This document shows, one piece after another, positions 41,587 to 49,792 of a stretch of DNA of 64,000 nt. The notes beneath the pieces were generated by a model, which was given only the letters and a program-made list of their open reading frames with translations, made no database searches and was not told the DNA's origin. The stretch spans positions 9,733 to 73,732 of the forward strand of contig CAKSQZ010000008.1 in NCBI GenBank assembly GCA_934486895.1, written 5' to 3'. A program made the position numbers and the translations under genes. Numbering within the stretch: position 1 is the first letter of the stretch; each line of letters starts with the position of its first letter. Source of the stretch: an uncultured Eubacteriales bacterium (lineage in GTDB: Bacteria > Bacillota > Clostridia > Oscillospirales > Acutalibacteraceae).

Positions 41587-43316
41587 TGATGAAAACAAAG
41601 CGTCGTTTAACAGTCAGCCTTTCTGCTCTCACAGTGTCCGCCGTCACAGCGGCAACAGTCATGGCGGTGTCTTTTTGCATTGTCATATTTGCGTCCGTTT
41701 ATAGTTCCGCCCTCACTCAGAGCGCTAAATCAGGCGCTGAGCAGGTGGTCAGTCAGGCATCGATAGCTATAAACAACAATCTCGATTCAATGCGTTCCCA
41801 GCTTTATAATATTGAAAAAATGATAAGGCAAAGTAAAAGCGAGAATGAATTTCCGGAGAATGTCAACGCTCTCGTCGGAATAAAAAACGAGATATATTCG
41901 GTCACAGTCTATGACGGATCGGGCAAAATAATTTTGTGCGCAGGCAGCCGGTATCCTTTGAAAAAGAATATTTACAAGGATCTTTCTTTTGATAAACAGC
42001 GGTTTGATCATGCCCCTGATTTTTCGGTTTCCCGTCCTCATGTTCAAACAATATTCGAGGGAGCTTATCCCTGGGTGGTAACTGCTGCTTTGAAAACGTC
42101 GGATAAGGTATTTGGTTCGGGCGAATATATTGCCGTCGATTTCAGTTTCACTCAGCTTGCAGACTATGTTGATAAAGTCGGTGTCGGCAGACACGGTTAT
42201 TGCTATATAACCGACATGGGCGGGAATATAATCTATCACCCTCAGCAACAGGTGCTGTTCTCAGGCTCAAAAACCGAGGATACTACAGAAATCGTAACCT
42301 TAAGGGACGGTGTTCATGCTAAAGATGACAGAATTATATCAGTCAGCACAACATCCGACGGGCTGTGGAGAATAATCGGTATCAGCTTCACAGGGGAAAT
42401 GGCAAAAGAAAAGGCTACGCAAATAATAACAAGTATAGCGGCATCACTGTTCTGCTGTGCGGCTGTTGCAATAATTGTCCTTATTATTTATCAGAAGATC
42501 GTCAATGAACCTGTTAGTGCTCTGATAAGAGCGATGAAAACATTTGAAACTCAGGCAGACGCGTTTGTATATTCGCCGAAACCCGAAACAGTCAAGGAGC
42601 TTCAGGTGCTTTCCGATTCGTTTGCACATATGTCGCGCCGTATAATACGGCTTGTCGAGAGAGTTCGCCGAGAGGAAACAGAGCTTCGCAAGACCGAGCT
42701 GAAAGCGCTGCAGGCACAGATAAATCCGCATTTTCTGTATAACACGCTCGATTCTATTCAGTGGATGTGTGAGCAGGGCAAAAATGAGGACGCATCACAA
42801 ATGGTCGGTGCGCTTGCAAGACTTTTCCGTATCAGTATCAGTAAAGGTCATGAGCTTATACCGATAAAGGACGAATTACAGCACGCAAAAAACTATTTGC
42901 TCATTCAAAGCTATCGTTATCGCAATCAGTTTTCATACAGATTTGATATTGATCGTTCACTTGAAAACTATCTTTGCAATAAAATAACCATTCAGCCTCT
43001 TATTGAAAATGCTATATATCACGGGCTTGACAGAATGGTGGACGAAGGCGAAATAGTCGTAACTCTTTGCTCTGCACCTGACGATCAAAACGATATACTT
43101 ATAAAAGTCGAGGATAATGGCGTCGGAATGACAAAGGAACAGTGCGAGAAGATCCTTCAAAAGCAGAGAAGCGATTCGAGCGGTATAGGCGTTAAAAATG
43201 TCAATGACCGATTAAAAATATATTTTGGCAGTAAATACGGTCTCACGATCGAAAGTGAACAGGATGTAGGAACGATCGTCACAGTAAGGATCCCTAAAAT
43301 AGATAAGGAGGCTTAA
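41586..43316 (+). CDS. YesM-type sensor histidine kinase
   Basis: 576 residues. TM1 near the N-terminus, an extracellular dCache-like sensor (about 55-275), TM2 (IITSIAASLFCCAAVAIIVLIIY), a HAMP-like linker and a His_kinase domain with LQAQINPHFLYNTLDSIQWM, where the His is phosphorylated, and a HATPase_c domain (IQPLIENAIYHGLD ... VEDNGVGMTKEQCE ... GIGVKNVNDRLKIYFG). It phosphorylates the response regulator encoded just upstream. Starts at 41586 in a TGATG overlap with AGGAG six bases upstream; 41589 is a second in-frame ATG. Confidence 0.93.
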   Translation: MMKTKRRLTVSLSALTVSAVTAATVMAVSFCIVIFASVYSSALTQSAKSGAEQVVSQASIAINNNLDSMRSQLYNIEKMIRQSKSENEFPENVNALVGIKNEIYSVTVYDGSGKIILCAGSRYPLKKNIYKDLSFDKQRFDHAPDFSVSRPHVQTIFEGAYPWVVTAALKTSDKVFGSGEYIAVDFSFTQLADYVDKVGVGRHGYCYITDMGGNIIYHPQQQVLFSGSKTEDTTEIVTLRDGVHAKDDRIISVSTTSDGLWRIIGISFTGEMAKEKATQIITSIAASLFCCAAVAIIVLIIYQKIVNEPVSALIRAMKTFETQADAFVYSPKPETVKELQVLSDSFAHMSRRIIRLVERVRREETELRKTELKALQAQINPHFLYNTLDSIQWMCEQGKNEDASQMVGALARLFRISISKGHELIPIKDELQHAKNYLLIQSYRYRNQFSYRFDIDRSLENYLCNKITIQPLIENAIYHGLDRMVDEGEIVVTLCSAPDDQNDILIKVEDNGVGMTKEQCEKILQKQRSDSSGIGVKNVNDRLKIYFGSKYGLTIESEQDVGTIVTVRIPKIDKEA

Positions 43317-43324
43317 GTATAAAA

Positions 43325-44284
43325 ATGAAAAGATCAGTTTTTATTCTTTGGTGCCTTATCATGTGTATAACCTTATCGTCCTGCACACTCGGCACGCCCG
43401 CAGATAAAAAGTATGTCGCGGTTATAATGAAATCTTCCAATTCGGATTTTTTCATAAATTTAAAAAACGGGGTAGACTCCGCAGCGACCGAGTATAATGT
43501 CACGGTCACATTCGAGGGCCCTGAAAACGAAGAAGATTATCTTTCTCAGAATCAAATGATAGAGCAGGCGGTTGAAAACGGTGCAGATGCGATTTTGTTT
43601 TCCGCTATTGATTACGAGCGCTCTAACGATGCTGTGAACAATGCAGTTAAAAAGGGTGTTAAGGTAATAACCATCGACAGCGATATTTCTTCTGACATGA
43701 CAAGCGGCTTTATCGGAACAGACAATGTTGCGGCAGGTAAAGCCGCGGCAAAAGCCGCGATTAACGCCGCAGGCGAGTCATCCGCTAAAATCGGGCTTGT
43801 CAACTACACCGAAGCTACCGACAACGGCAAGCAGCGAGAGCAGGGCTTCAGAGCGGCGATAGAGCAGTCATCAGGCGCACAGATCGTCGGCAGTGTAACG
43901 GCGGACAGCAATGTTAAAAGCGCAAAGGAAGGAGCGCTCAGGCTTTTGTCGGAACACCCGGAGATAAATGTTCTTGTCGGATTTAACGAGTGGATGACGC
44001 TGGGTGTCGGAGAAGCGATCAAATCAATGGGCAGCACCGGCAAGATCTACGGGATAGGATTTGATACAAACATGACATCTGTTTCGATGATAGAAACAGG
44101 CGAAATGACAGCGCTTATAGTTCAAAATCCGTTTTCAATGGGCTATCTCGGAGTCAAAAACGCCGAGGCTCTGATCAGCGGAAGCCCAATGCCGGAAAAG
44201 ATCATATATACCGATGTAACCACCGTTGATAAAACCAATTTGTTCGATGAGGATGTTCAAAAAATATTGTTCAGATTTTCTTAA
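43325..44284 (+). CDS. Sugar-binding lipoprotein of the two-component operon (type I, RbsB/YtfQ-like)
   Basis: 319 residues. Lipobox LSSC near residue 20; the mature part is a type I sugar-binding fold (YVAVIMKSSNSDFFINLKNGVDSAATEY ... FIGTDNVAAGKAAAKAA ... VNYTEATDNGKQREQGFRAAIE ... VLVGFNEWMTLGVGEAI). It lacks the calcium loop of MglB. Placed eight bases after the kinase gene and without its own permease, it probably presents the sugar to the sensor kinase, as in known YesMN-plus-binding-protein triads, rather than serving transport. Specific sugar unknown. Confidence 0.85.
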   Translation: MKRSVFILWCLIMCITLSSCTLGTPADKKYVAVIMKSSNSDFFINLKNGVDSAATEYNVTVTFEGPENEEDYLSQNQMIEQAVENGADAILFSAIDYERSNDAVNNAVKKGVKVITIDSDISSDMTSGFIGTDNVAAGKAAAKAAINAAGESSAKIGLVNYTEATDNGKQREQGFRAAIEQSSGAQIVGSVTADSNVKSAKEGALRLLSEHPEINVLVGFNEWMTLGVGEAIKSMGSTGKIYGIGFDTNMTSVSMIETGEMTALIVQNPFSMGYLGVKNAEALISGSPMPEKIIYTDVTTVDKTNLFDEDVQKILFRFS

Positions 44285-44298
44285 AGGAGGAGCCAAAA

Positions 44299-45291
44299 AT
44301 GTATCAGGCAAACAGTGAAAGGTATTCGAAAATGCAATATAACCGTTGCGGAAACAGCGGGCTCAAGTTGCCGCAGATTTCGCTCGGATTGTGGCATAAT
44401 TTCGGCGATACAGCGCTGTATGAAAATATGAAGACAATGTGCCATACCGCTTTTGACAACGGTATCACGCATTTTGATCTTGCCAATAACTACGGTCCGG
44501 AGCCCGGCAGTGCCGAGCGAAATTTCGGAAAGATCCTGAAAGACAGCTTCGGACCTTACCGCGATGAACTTATCGTCAGTACCAAAGCGGGCTACACCAT
44601 GTGGGACGGTCCTTACGGAGACTGGGGAAGCCGAAAATATCTTATTGCCAGTATTGATCAAAGTCTTAAAAGACTCGGACTTGATTATGTTGATATTTTT
44701 TATCATCATCGCCCTGACCCATCAACTCCGCTCGAAGAAACAATGGGTGCTCTTGCAAGAATAGTCAGAAGCGGTAAGGCGCTTTATGCAGGCCTTTCAA
44801 ATTATGACGGCGAAACGCTCCTGAAAGCGAGCCGTATTCTTGATGAGCTGCATTGTCCGTTTGTCATAAATCAGAACCGCTATTCGATTTTCGACAGATC
44901 AGTCGAACAAAACGGGTTAAAGCAGAAAGCAAAAGAACTCAAGAAGGGAATTATCGTTTTCAGTCCGCTCGCACAAGGTCTGTTGACTGATAGGTATCTC
45001 CACGGTATACCGAGCGACAGCCGCGTCAGCACCGACGGAAGATTTTTAAACAGTTCAAGTATTACTCCCGAACGGCTGGACCAAATCAAAAAGCTGAATG
45101 AGATAGCTCAGTCGCGCGGACAATCGCTCGCACAAATGGCACTTGCATGGCTTTTGCGTGACGATGCCGTGACCTCTGTGCTCATCGGTGCTTCCAAGCC
45201 GTCTCAGATTCTCGATAACATTTCCGCTGCTCAAAATCTGTTGTTTACACAATCTGAACTTGAAGAGATCGACCGCATTTCAATAAAATAA
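44299..45291 (+). CDS. Aldo/keto reductase (YghZ/Kv-beta-like group)
   Basis: 330 residues with the (alpha/beta)8 fold. The catalytic tetrad can be placed in HFDLANNYGP (Asp, Tyr), VSTKAGYTMWDGPYG (Lys) and IFYHHRPDP (His). The N-terminal MQYNRCGNSGLKLPQISLGLWHNFG and the NPDH-binding SALIG-like VLIGASKPSQI near the end match L-glyceraldehyde 3-phosphate reductase (YghZ) and potassium-channel beta subunits. AAAGGAGGAG lies before the ATG. It is the last gene of the two-component operon, 14 bases after the binding protein, which suggests a role in handling the sensed sugar. Confidence 0.9.
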   Translation: MYQANSERYSKMQYNRCGNSGLKLPQISLGLWHNFGDTALYENMKTMCHTAFDNGITHFDLANNYGPEPGSAERNFGKILKDSFGPYRDELIVSTKAGYTMWDGPYGDWGSRKYLIASIDQSLKRLGLDYVDIFYHHRPDPSTPLEETMGALARIVRSGKALYAGLSNYDGETLLKASRILDELHCPFVINQNRYSIFDRSVEQNGLKQKAKELKKGIIVFSPLAQGLLTDRYLHGIPSDSRVSTDGRFLNSSSITPERLDQIKKLNEIAQSRGQSLAQMALAWLLRDDAVTSVLIGASKPSQILDNISAAQNLLFTQSELEEIDRISIK

Positions 45292-45300
45292 AAAGCTTGG

Positions 45301-45327
45301 AAAACACCGTCATAAGCACGGTGTTTT
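45301..45327 (+). terminator. Rho-independent terminator after the aldo/keto reductase gene
   Basis: Ten-base-pair stem AAAACACCGT / ACGGTGTTTT with a seven-base loop, 10 bases after the stop. The repeat array begins directly after it. Confidence 0.85.
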
Positions 45328-45336
45328 CTACCGTTA

Positions 45337-45523
45337 GAGATGATCGGGATCGAGGTGCGTGCTTCGCACCTCGTGACAGCTTACGCTGTCGGCATTATTG
45401 CTGATTCGTCTCGCCGACTCGTGCCTCGCGGCAATCGACGAATACTCGCAGTCGGTTCGATCCCGTCATACTGCGCTAATCAAAAAACAAAAGCACTAAG
45501 CCATAAACTTAGTGCTTTTCTGC
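45337..45523. repeat. Unit 1 of a tandem repeat array next to tRNA-Ala (diverged copy)
   Basis: Begins with 17 bases (45337-45353) identical to the complement of the tRNA-Ala 3' region but lacking the CCA end. The 119-bp core spans 45346-45464, from GGGATCGA to TCGATCCC. A spacer and a terminator hairpin (45489-45519) follow. It differs from units 2 and 3 at a few bases; one core change (C to T opposite G) keeps a stem paired as G-U, and another falls in a loop. No protein is likely here; open frames through it are by-products of the repeat. Confidence 0.85.
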
Positions 45524-45713
45524 TGGTGGAGATGATCGGGATCGAGGTGCGTGCTTCGCACCTCGTGACAGCCTACGCTGTCGGCATTATTGCTGATTCG
45601 TCTCGCCGACTCGTGCCTCGCGGCAACCGACGAATATTCGCAGTCGGTTCGATCCCGTAACACTGCTAATCAAAAAGCAAAAGCACTAAGCCATAAACTT
45701 AGTGCTTTTCTGC
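45524..45713. repeat. Unit 2 of the tandem repeat array (190 bp)
   Basis: Positions 45524-45545 are a 22-base exact copy of the tRNA-Ala 3' end (complement, including CCA). The core is 45538-45656 with 8-bp inverted ends GGGATCGA / TCGATCCC. Inside are hairpins GAGGTGCG/CGCACCTC, GACAGC/GCTGTC, CCGAC/GTCGG and a long-range ATTCGTC/GACGAAT pairing. The last 16 bases of the core plus one, AGTCGGTTCGATCCCG, equal the sense T-arm of the same tRNA. The tail holds a 12-bp terminator hairpin at 45679-45709. Confidence 0.9.
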
Positions 45714-45903
45714 TGGTGGAGATGATCGGGATCGAGGTGCGTGCTTCGCACCTCGTGACAGCCTACGCTGTCGGCATTATTGCTGATTCGTCTCGCCGAC
45801 TCGTGCCTCGCGGCAACCGACGAATATTCGCAGTCGGTTCGATCCCGTAACACTGCTAATCAAAAAACAAAAGCACTAAGCCATAAACTTAGTGCTTTTC
45901 TGC
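45714..45903. repeat. Unit 3 of the tandem repeat array (190 bp)
   Basis: Nearly identical to unit 2, with a period of exactly 190 bp. Positions 45714-45735 repeat the tRNA-Ala 3' end, the core is 45728-45846, and the hairpin is 45869-45899. It abuts the CCA end of the intact tRNA-Ala gene at 45904. The near-identity of units 2 and 3 suggests recent duplication or gene conversion. Confidence 0.9.
45869..45899 (-). terminator. Terminator of tRNA-Ala (copied in each repeat unit)
   Basis: Twelve-base-pair stem AAAAGCACTAAG / CTTAGTGCTTTT with a seven-base loop, four bases after the tRNA CCA end in the minus direction and followed by T-rich sequence. Identical hairpins lie at 45679-45709 and 45489-45519, so a tRNA transcript meets three terminators in series. 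Confidence 0.85.
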
Positions 45904-45979
<76 letters not shown>

Positions 45980-45990
45980 GAGTGATAAAA

Positions 45991-46019
45991 ATTATAACAC
46001 AAGCTTTGCGAATATGCAA
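45991..46019 (-). promoter_or_regulatory. Promoter of tRNA-Ala
   Basis: On the minus strand TTGCAT (46019-46014) and TATAAT (45996-45991) with a 17-bp spacer, 12 bases before the tRNA 5' end. Confidence 0.7.
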
Positions 46020-46131
46020 GTATTTTTTTGCTTTTTATTTGGATGTTTTTAAATCGATGCAACGCTATAATTGAATTTTCAAAGGGTAAATTTGATTGCC
46101 GAAAACTATTTAAATTTTTTGAAATAAATGC

Positions 46132-46159
46132 TTGACAATCATGACCACAATGATATAAT
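46132..46159 (+). promoter_or_regulatory. Sigma-A promoter of the ABC exporter / cardiolipin synthase operon
   Basis: Perfect TTGACA at 46132-46137 and perfect TATAAT at 46154-46159 with a 16-bp spacer, about 57 bases before the start codon. Confidence 0.75.
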
Positions 46160-46216
46160 AACCTTGAAATCGGACAAGTTCCTATTTGAAAAAACTGATG
46201 TTGCACGGTGATATTT

Positions 46217-48043
46217 ATGCTGAATACCGACAAAAGTAAGTTTCATTTCGATGATGACAGTATAATCAAGCAGGAACAACTGCTGATTGAATGCTATGGC
46301 GAAGCGCCGCAGAAGATCGGCTTTATGAAAATGCTGATGAAAGTTTATAAAGGGCATTACCTAAAGCTATTGCTCTCTATGATCTGCTATATCGTCAAGG
46401 ACTCTCCGACATGGGTCATTCCTATCGTTATCGGAAAGATGATCGATGTTGTAGCCAAGGGAACCGATAATTTCTTTGCCGATACATACGGCTACATTAT
46501 TCTATGCGCGGTTCTCTTGCTTATAAATATTCCGCTTCATTATCTTCATGTAAAGCTGCTTAGTCTTGCGAGAAGAAATGTCGAAGCGGGACTTCGCGGA
46601 GCGATGATAACAAAGCTCCAGCAGCTCTCGATCTCTTTTCACCATTCCATGCATTCCGGCAGAATACAATCGAAAGTCATTCGCGATGTTGAAAGCGTCG
46701 AGATGCTTTCGGCTCAGCTTTTCACAACACTTGTCGGCGTTGCATTTAATATGATAATGTCGCTGATAGTGGTGCTGCAATCGAACCTTATTGTTTTCTG
46801 CTTTTTTGTTGTGTGCGTGCCTATCGCCGCGCTTACAATGTTCGCTTTCAAAAAGCCGATGAAAGAAAGCAACCATGAACTTCGTCGCGAGGTCGAGCAT
46901 GCGTCGGCAGATGTTGCCGAAATGGTTGAGCTTATCCCTGTGACCCGTGCTCATGCTCTTGAGAACAATGAGATCAAAAGACTGTCCTCTCAGCTTAAAA
47001 CCGTTGCCGAAAAGGGCTACCGCGTTGATATAATACAAAGTCTTTTCGGGTCGACAAGCTGGGTAATATTCCAGTTCTTCCAGGTGCTTTGTCTGTTCAC
47101 ATCATGCTTTATGGCGGCAATGGGAAGCATTTCGATCGGCTCGATAACCCTTTATCAAACATATTTTTCAAGGATAGTAAGCCAGGTTTCGGCTATTATC
47201 GGACTTTTGCCGACGCTTTCCAAAGGTGCGGAATCATTCCGTTCTATCGGTGAAATACTCAATGCCCATGATGTTGAGGATTATTCGGGCAAGAAAAAGC
47301 TCGGAACATTAAAGGGCAACTATAAGCTCGACCATGTTTTCTTTGAGTATGAGGGCAGAACACCGGTTATAAAAGATGTCAATCTCGATGTTAAGCAGGG
47401 CGAAACAATAGCACTTGTCGGCAGTTCCGGATCGGGAAAATCCACGCTTATGAATATGATAATCGGATTTTTCAAGCCGACAAAAGGCATTATCACTGTT
47501 GACGGAGAAAATCTCAACGATATCGACCTTCATTCCTACAGGAAACAGATCGCGGTCGTTCCGCAGACTTCGATCCTGTTCACAGGCTCGATCAAAGACA
47601 ATATAACATACGGTCTTAAAAATGTAACAAAAGAACAGATTGATGCTGCTGTAAAAGCCGCTAATCTTGAAGATTACATATCTCACGCACCGGACGGACT
47701 TGATACCAATGTCGGCGAGCACGGCAGCAACCTTTCGGGCGGTCAGCGCCAGAGGGTTTCCATTGCAAGAGCGATAATCAGAGATCCGCAAGTTATAATA
47801 CTCGATGAGGCGACATCGGCGCTCGACACTGTTTCCGAAAAAGAGATCCAAAGCGCTATCTCAAATCTCACATCAAATCGCACTACATTTATTGTCGCTC
47901 ACAGACTTTCAACAATACGCGACGCTGATAAGATCGCGGTTTTAAAAGAGGGAAGATGCGTGGAATACGGCACTTTCGAGGAACTCATGGAGAAAAAGGG
48001 CGAGTTTTATAAGCTGGAAGAAACTCAGCTTCAAAGTGTTTGA
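46217..48043 (+). CDS. ABC exporter, fused permease and ATPase (ABCB/MsbA-like)
   Basis: 608 residues: a type 1 exporter TM domain with six helices (about 45-330), then an ABC domain with Walker A GSSGSGKSTLMNMIIG, Q-loop VPQTS, signature LSGGQRQRVSIARA, Walker B VIILDEATSALD and an H-loop histidine in VAHRLSTIRDADK. It works as a homodimer or a heterodimer and exports a lipid, peptide or drug that cannot be told from sequence. The ATG at 46217 is preferred with GGTGAT upstream; a GTG at 46208 is in frame. The cardiolipin synthase gene follows, which hints at an envelope role. Confidence 0.92.
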   Translation: MLNTDKSKFHFDDDSIIKQEQLLIECYGEAPQKIGFMKMLMKVYKGHYLKLLLSMICYIVKDSPTWVIPIVIGKMIDVVAKGTDNFFADTYGYIILCAVLLLINIPLHYLHVKLLSLARRNVEAGLRGAMITKLQQLSISFHHSMHSGRIQSKVIRDVESVEMLSAQLFTTLVGVAFNMIMSLIVVLQSNLIVFCFFVVCVPIAALTMFAFKKPMKESNHELRREVEHASADVAEMVELIPVTRAHALENNEIKRLSSQLKTVAEKGYRVDIIQSLFGSTSWVIFQFFQVLCLFTSCFMAAMGSISIGSITLYQTYFSRIVSQVSAIIGLLPTLSKGAESFRSIGEILNAHDVEDYSGKKKLGTLKGNYKLDHVFFEYEGRTPVIKDVNLDVKQGETIALVGSSGSGKSTLMNMIIGFFKPTKGIITVDGENLNDIDLHSYRKQIAVVPQTSILFTGSIKDNITYGLKNVTKEQIDAAVKAANLEDYISHAPDGLDTNVGEHGSNLSGGQRQRVSIARAIIRDPQVIILDEATSALDTVSEKEIQSAISNLTSNRTTFIVAHRLSTIRDADKIAVLKEGRCVEYGTFEELMEKKGEFYKLEETQLQSV

Positions 48044-48119
48044 TAATTATTGATCGGGGGCGTTTCAAATAAAAAAGAAGTGGCTTAAAAAAGTATTCAG
48101 AAGGCGTTTTTTCGTTATA

Positions 48120-49595
48120 ATGGCGTTGCTTTTGCAAGTGCTTTTAATGCTTTATATCATCATCGGAGGCACTCGTGCTTCAGTTTATATAAGCCTCGGA
48201 TGCACCGCAGTAAGCCTGATTGTTGCGCTGTTTGTGGCAACAAAGAAAAGCGGCGGAGCCTACAAGCTCATATGGGTGTTCATTATATTGCTGTTTCCAG
48301 TGCTCGGAGGACTGCTGTATCTTTTCTTCAACTTTCAGAAAAGCTCAAAGCGGGTTCTTGACAAGATAGGAGAAAACACCGAGAGACTCGCATCGCATTT
48401 TGAATCGTCTGAAGAAACACTGCAAACGGCAATGCAGCATGATATTGCCCACGCTCCTTTAATGAGCTATCTGCAAAAATCCGCAGGCTACCCGATCTAT
48501 AAAGCGAGCGACCACAGATATTTCTCGCCTATTGAGGACATGATGCCGACGCTTCTCGCCGCTCTCGAAAAAGCAGAAAAGTTTATTTTTCTTGAGTATT
48601 TCATTGTTGAAAACGGTATTATGTGGAGCAGTGTTCTCGACATACTCGAGCGCAAGGCGGCAGAAGGTGTCGATGTTAGGCTGATGTATGACGATATGGG
48701 TTGCTTTACTCTGTTGCCTTATGATTATCCGAATTATCTTGAAAGCAAGGGGATCAAGTGCAGGATCTTCAATCCGTTTCGTCCGGTGCTGACCTCCACT
48801 CAAAACAACCGCGATCACCGCAAGATATGTGTTATTGACGGAGAGATCGCAATAACGGGCGGCTTTAACTTTGCTGATGAATACATCAATGAGGACAAAA
48901 ACCGCGGCTACTATTGGAAAGACAGCGCTATTATTTTCGACGGCAACAGCGCCCGTGCTTTCACTCTTATCTTTCTTCAGCTTTGGGAGCTGCAGGATGA
49001 TCGCGGCCTTGATATGTCGCTTTTGCCGCCGCTCAGAGATGATCTTAGGGTCGGATATATGCAGCCTTATGCAGATTGTCCGTCTGATAATGAGGATGTC
49101 TGCGAAGCAGTCTATCTCGATATAATAAAGTCCGCAAGAAAATATGTTTATATCGTGACACCTTATTTGATTTTCGATGAAAACTTTATCTATGCTCTCG
49201 GTCACGCCGCTAAAAGCGGAGTTGATGTCAGAATCATCACACCGGAGATCGGCGACAACAAGTTTATCCATTTCGTCACACGTTCTTATTATAAAGAACT
49301 GCTTGAAGACGGTGTTAAGATTTATGAATACAGACGCAGTTTTGTTCATTCAAAGCTGTTTGTGTCCGATGACAGCATCGCTTCTGTCGGAACGGCAAAT
49401 CTCGATTTTCGAAGTCTTTATCTGCAATTTGAGTGCGGTCTGCTGCTCTATGGCACGCAGGGCGTTATGTCGGTGAAAGATGATTTTTTAAAAACTCTTG
49501 AAAAATGCAAGCCGATCAGAGATAAGGATTGCAAAGCAGGCCCGTTCAAAACACTTCTGCAGCATATATTTAAGTTGTTCAGCCCGCTTATGTAA
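48120..49595 (+). CDS. cls: Cardiolipin synthase
   Basis: At least 491 residues. Two N-terminal TM helices are followed by two PLD domains with HKD motifs: DHRKICVIDGEIAITGGFNF and VHSKLFVSDDSIASVGTANLDFRS. It condenses two phosphatidylglycerols to cardiolipin and glycerol at the membrane. The first ATG in frame is at 48120 but has no well-placed Shine-Dalgarno. The frame is open to 48054 and encodes a basic N-terminus (KKKWLKKVFRRRFFVI) typical of Gram-positive Cls. The only start-like codon in that stretch is AUA at 48069, with GGGGG eight bases upstream. Co-transcribed with the ABC exporter. Confidence 0.92.
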   Translation: MALLLQVLLMLYIIIGGTRASVYISLGCTAVSLIVALFVATKKSGGAYKLIWVFIILLFPVLGGLLYLFFNFQKSSKRVLDKIGENTERLASHFESSEETLQTAMQHDIAHAPLMSYLQKSAGYPIYKASDHRYFSPIEDMMPTLLAALEKAEKFIFLEYFIVENGIMWSSVLDILERKAAEGVDVRLMYDDMGCFTLLPYDYPNYLESKGIKCRIFNPFRPVLTSTQNNRDHRKICVIDGEIAITGGFNFADEYINEDKNRGYYWKDSAIIFDGNSARAFTLIFLQLWELQDDRGLDMSLLPPLRDDLRVGYMQPYADCPSDNEDVCEAVYLDIIKSARKYVYIVTPYLIFDENFIYALGHAAKSGVDVRIITPEIGDNKFIHFVTRSYYKELLEDGVKIYEYRRSFVHSKLFVSDDSIASVGTANLDFRSLYLQFECGLLLYGTQGVMSVKDDFLKTLEKCKPIRDKDCKAGPFKTLLQHIFKLFSPLM

Positions 49596-49731
49596 AATGT
49601 TTTAATTGCACTTTAATTGTAATCGGTGCTTGTTTTTGAAATATTTGAAATAGCTTCTTCGTCAATACCGACAAATTTCACAGATGTTTTTATAATTATA
49701 TCCAAACATTATTTCACAACCGTTTAATATC

Positions 49732-49760
49732 TTGCGCTGAAATTTTAATAATGATATAAT
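49732..49760 (+). promoter_or_regulatory. Promoter of the NPDSG surface protein gene
   Basis: TTGCGC at 49732-49737 and TATAAT at 49755-49760 with a 17-bp spacer, 33 bases before the start codon. The rest of the 49596-49792 gap holds no recognisable feature. Confidence 0.5.
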
Positions 49761-49792
49761 GACATCAGCAAATACCGCGAGGAGGCACAAAT

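Noticed and set aside
45340..45850. Plus-strand frames through the repeats (proteins beginning MIGIEVRASHLV)
   Set aside because: They only read the tandem repeat, duplicate with it and contain no ribosome binding site.
45337..45903. CRISPR array or integron attC cassettes
   Set aside because: The period of 190 bp is far too long for CRISPR and the units are near-identical throughout with no unique spacers. The ends lack the attC core GTTRRRY, and there is no integrase or cassette gene.
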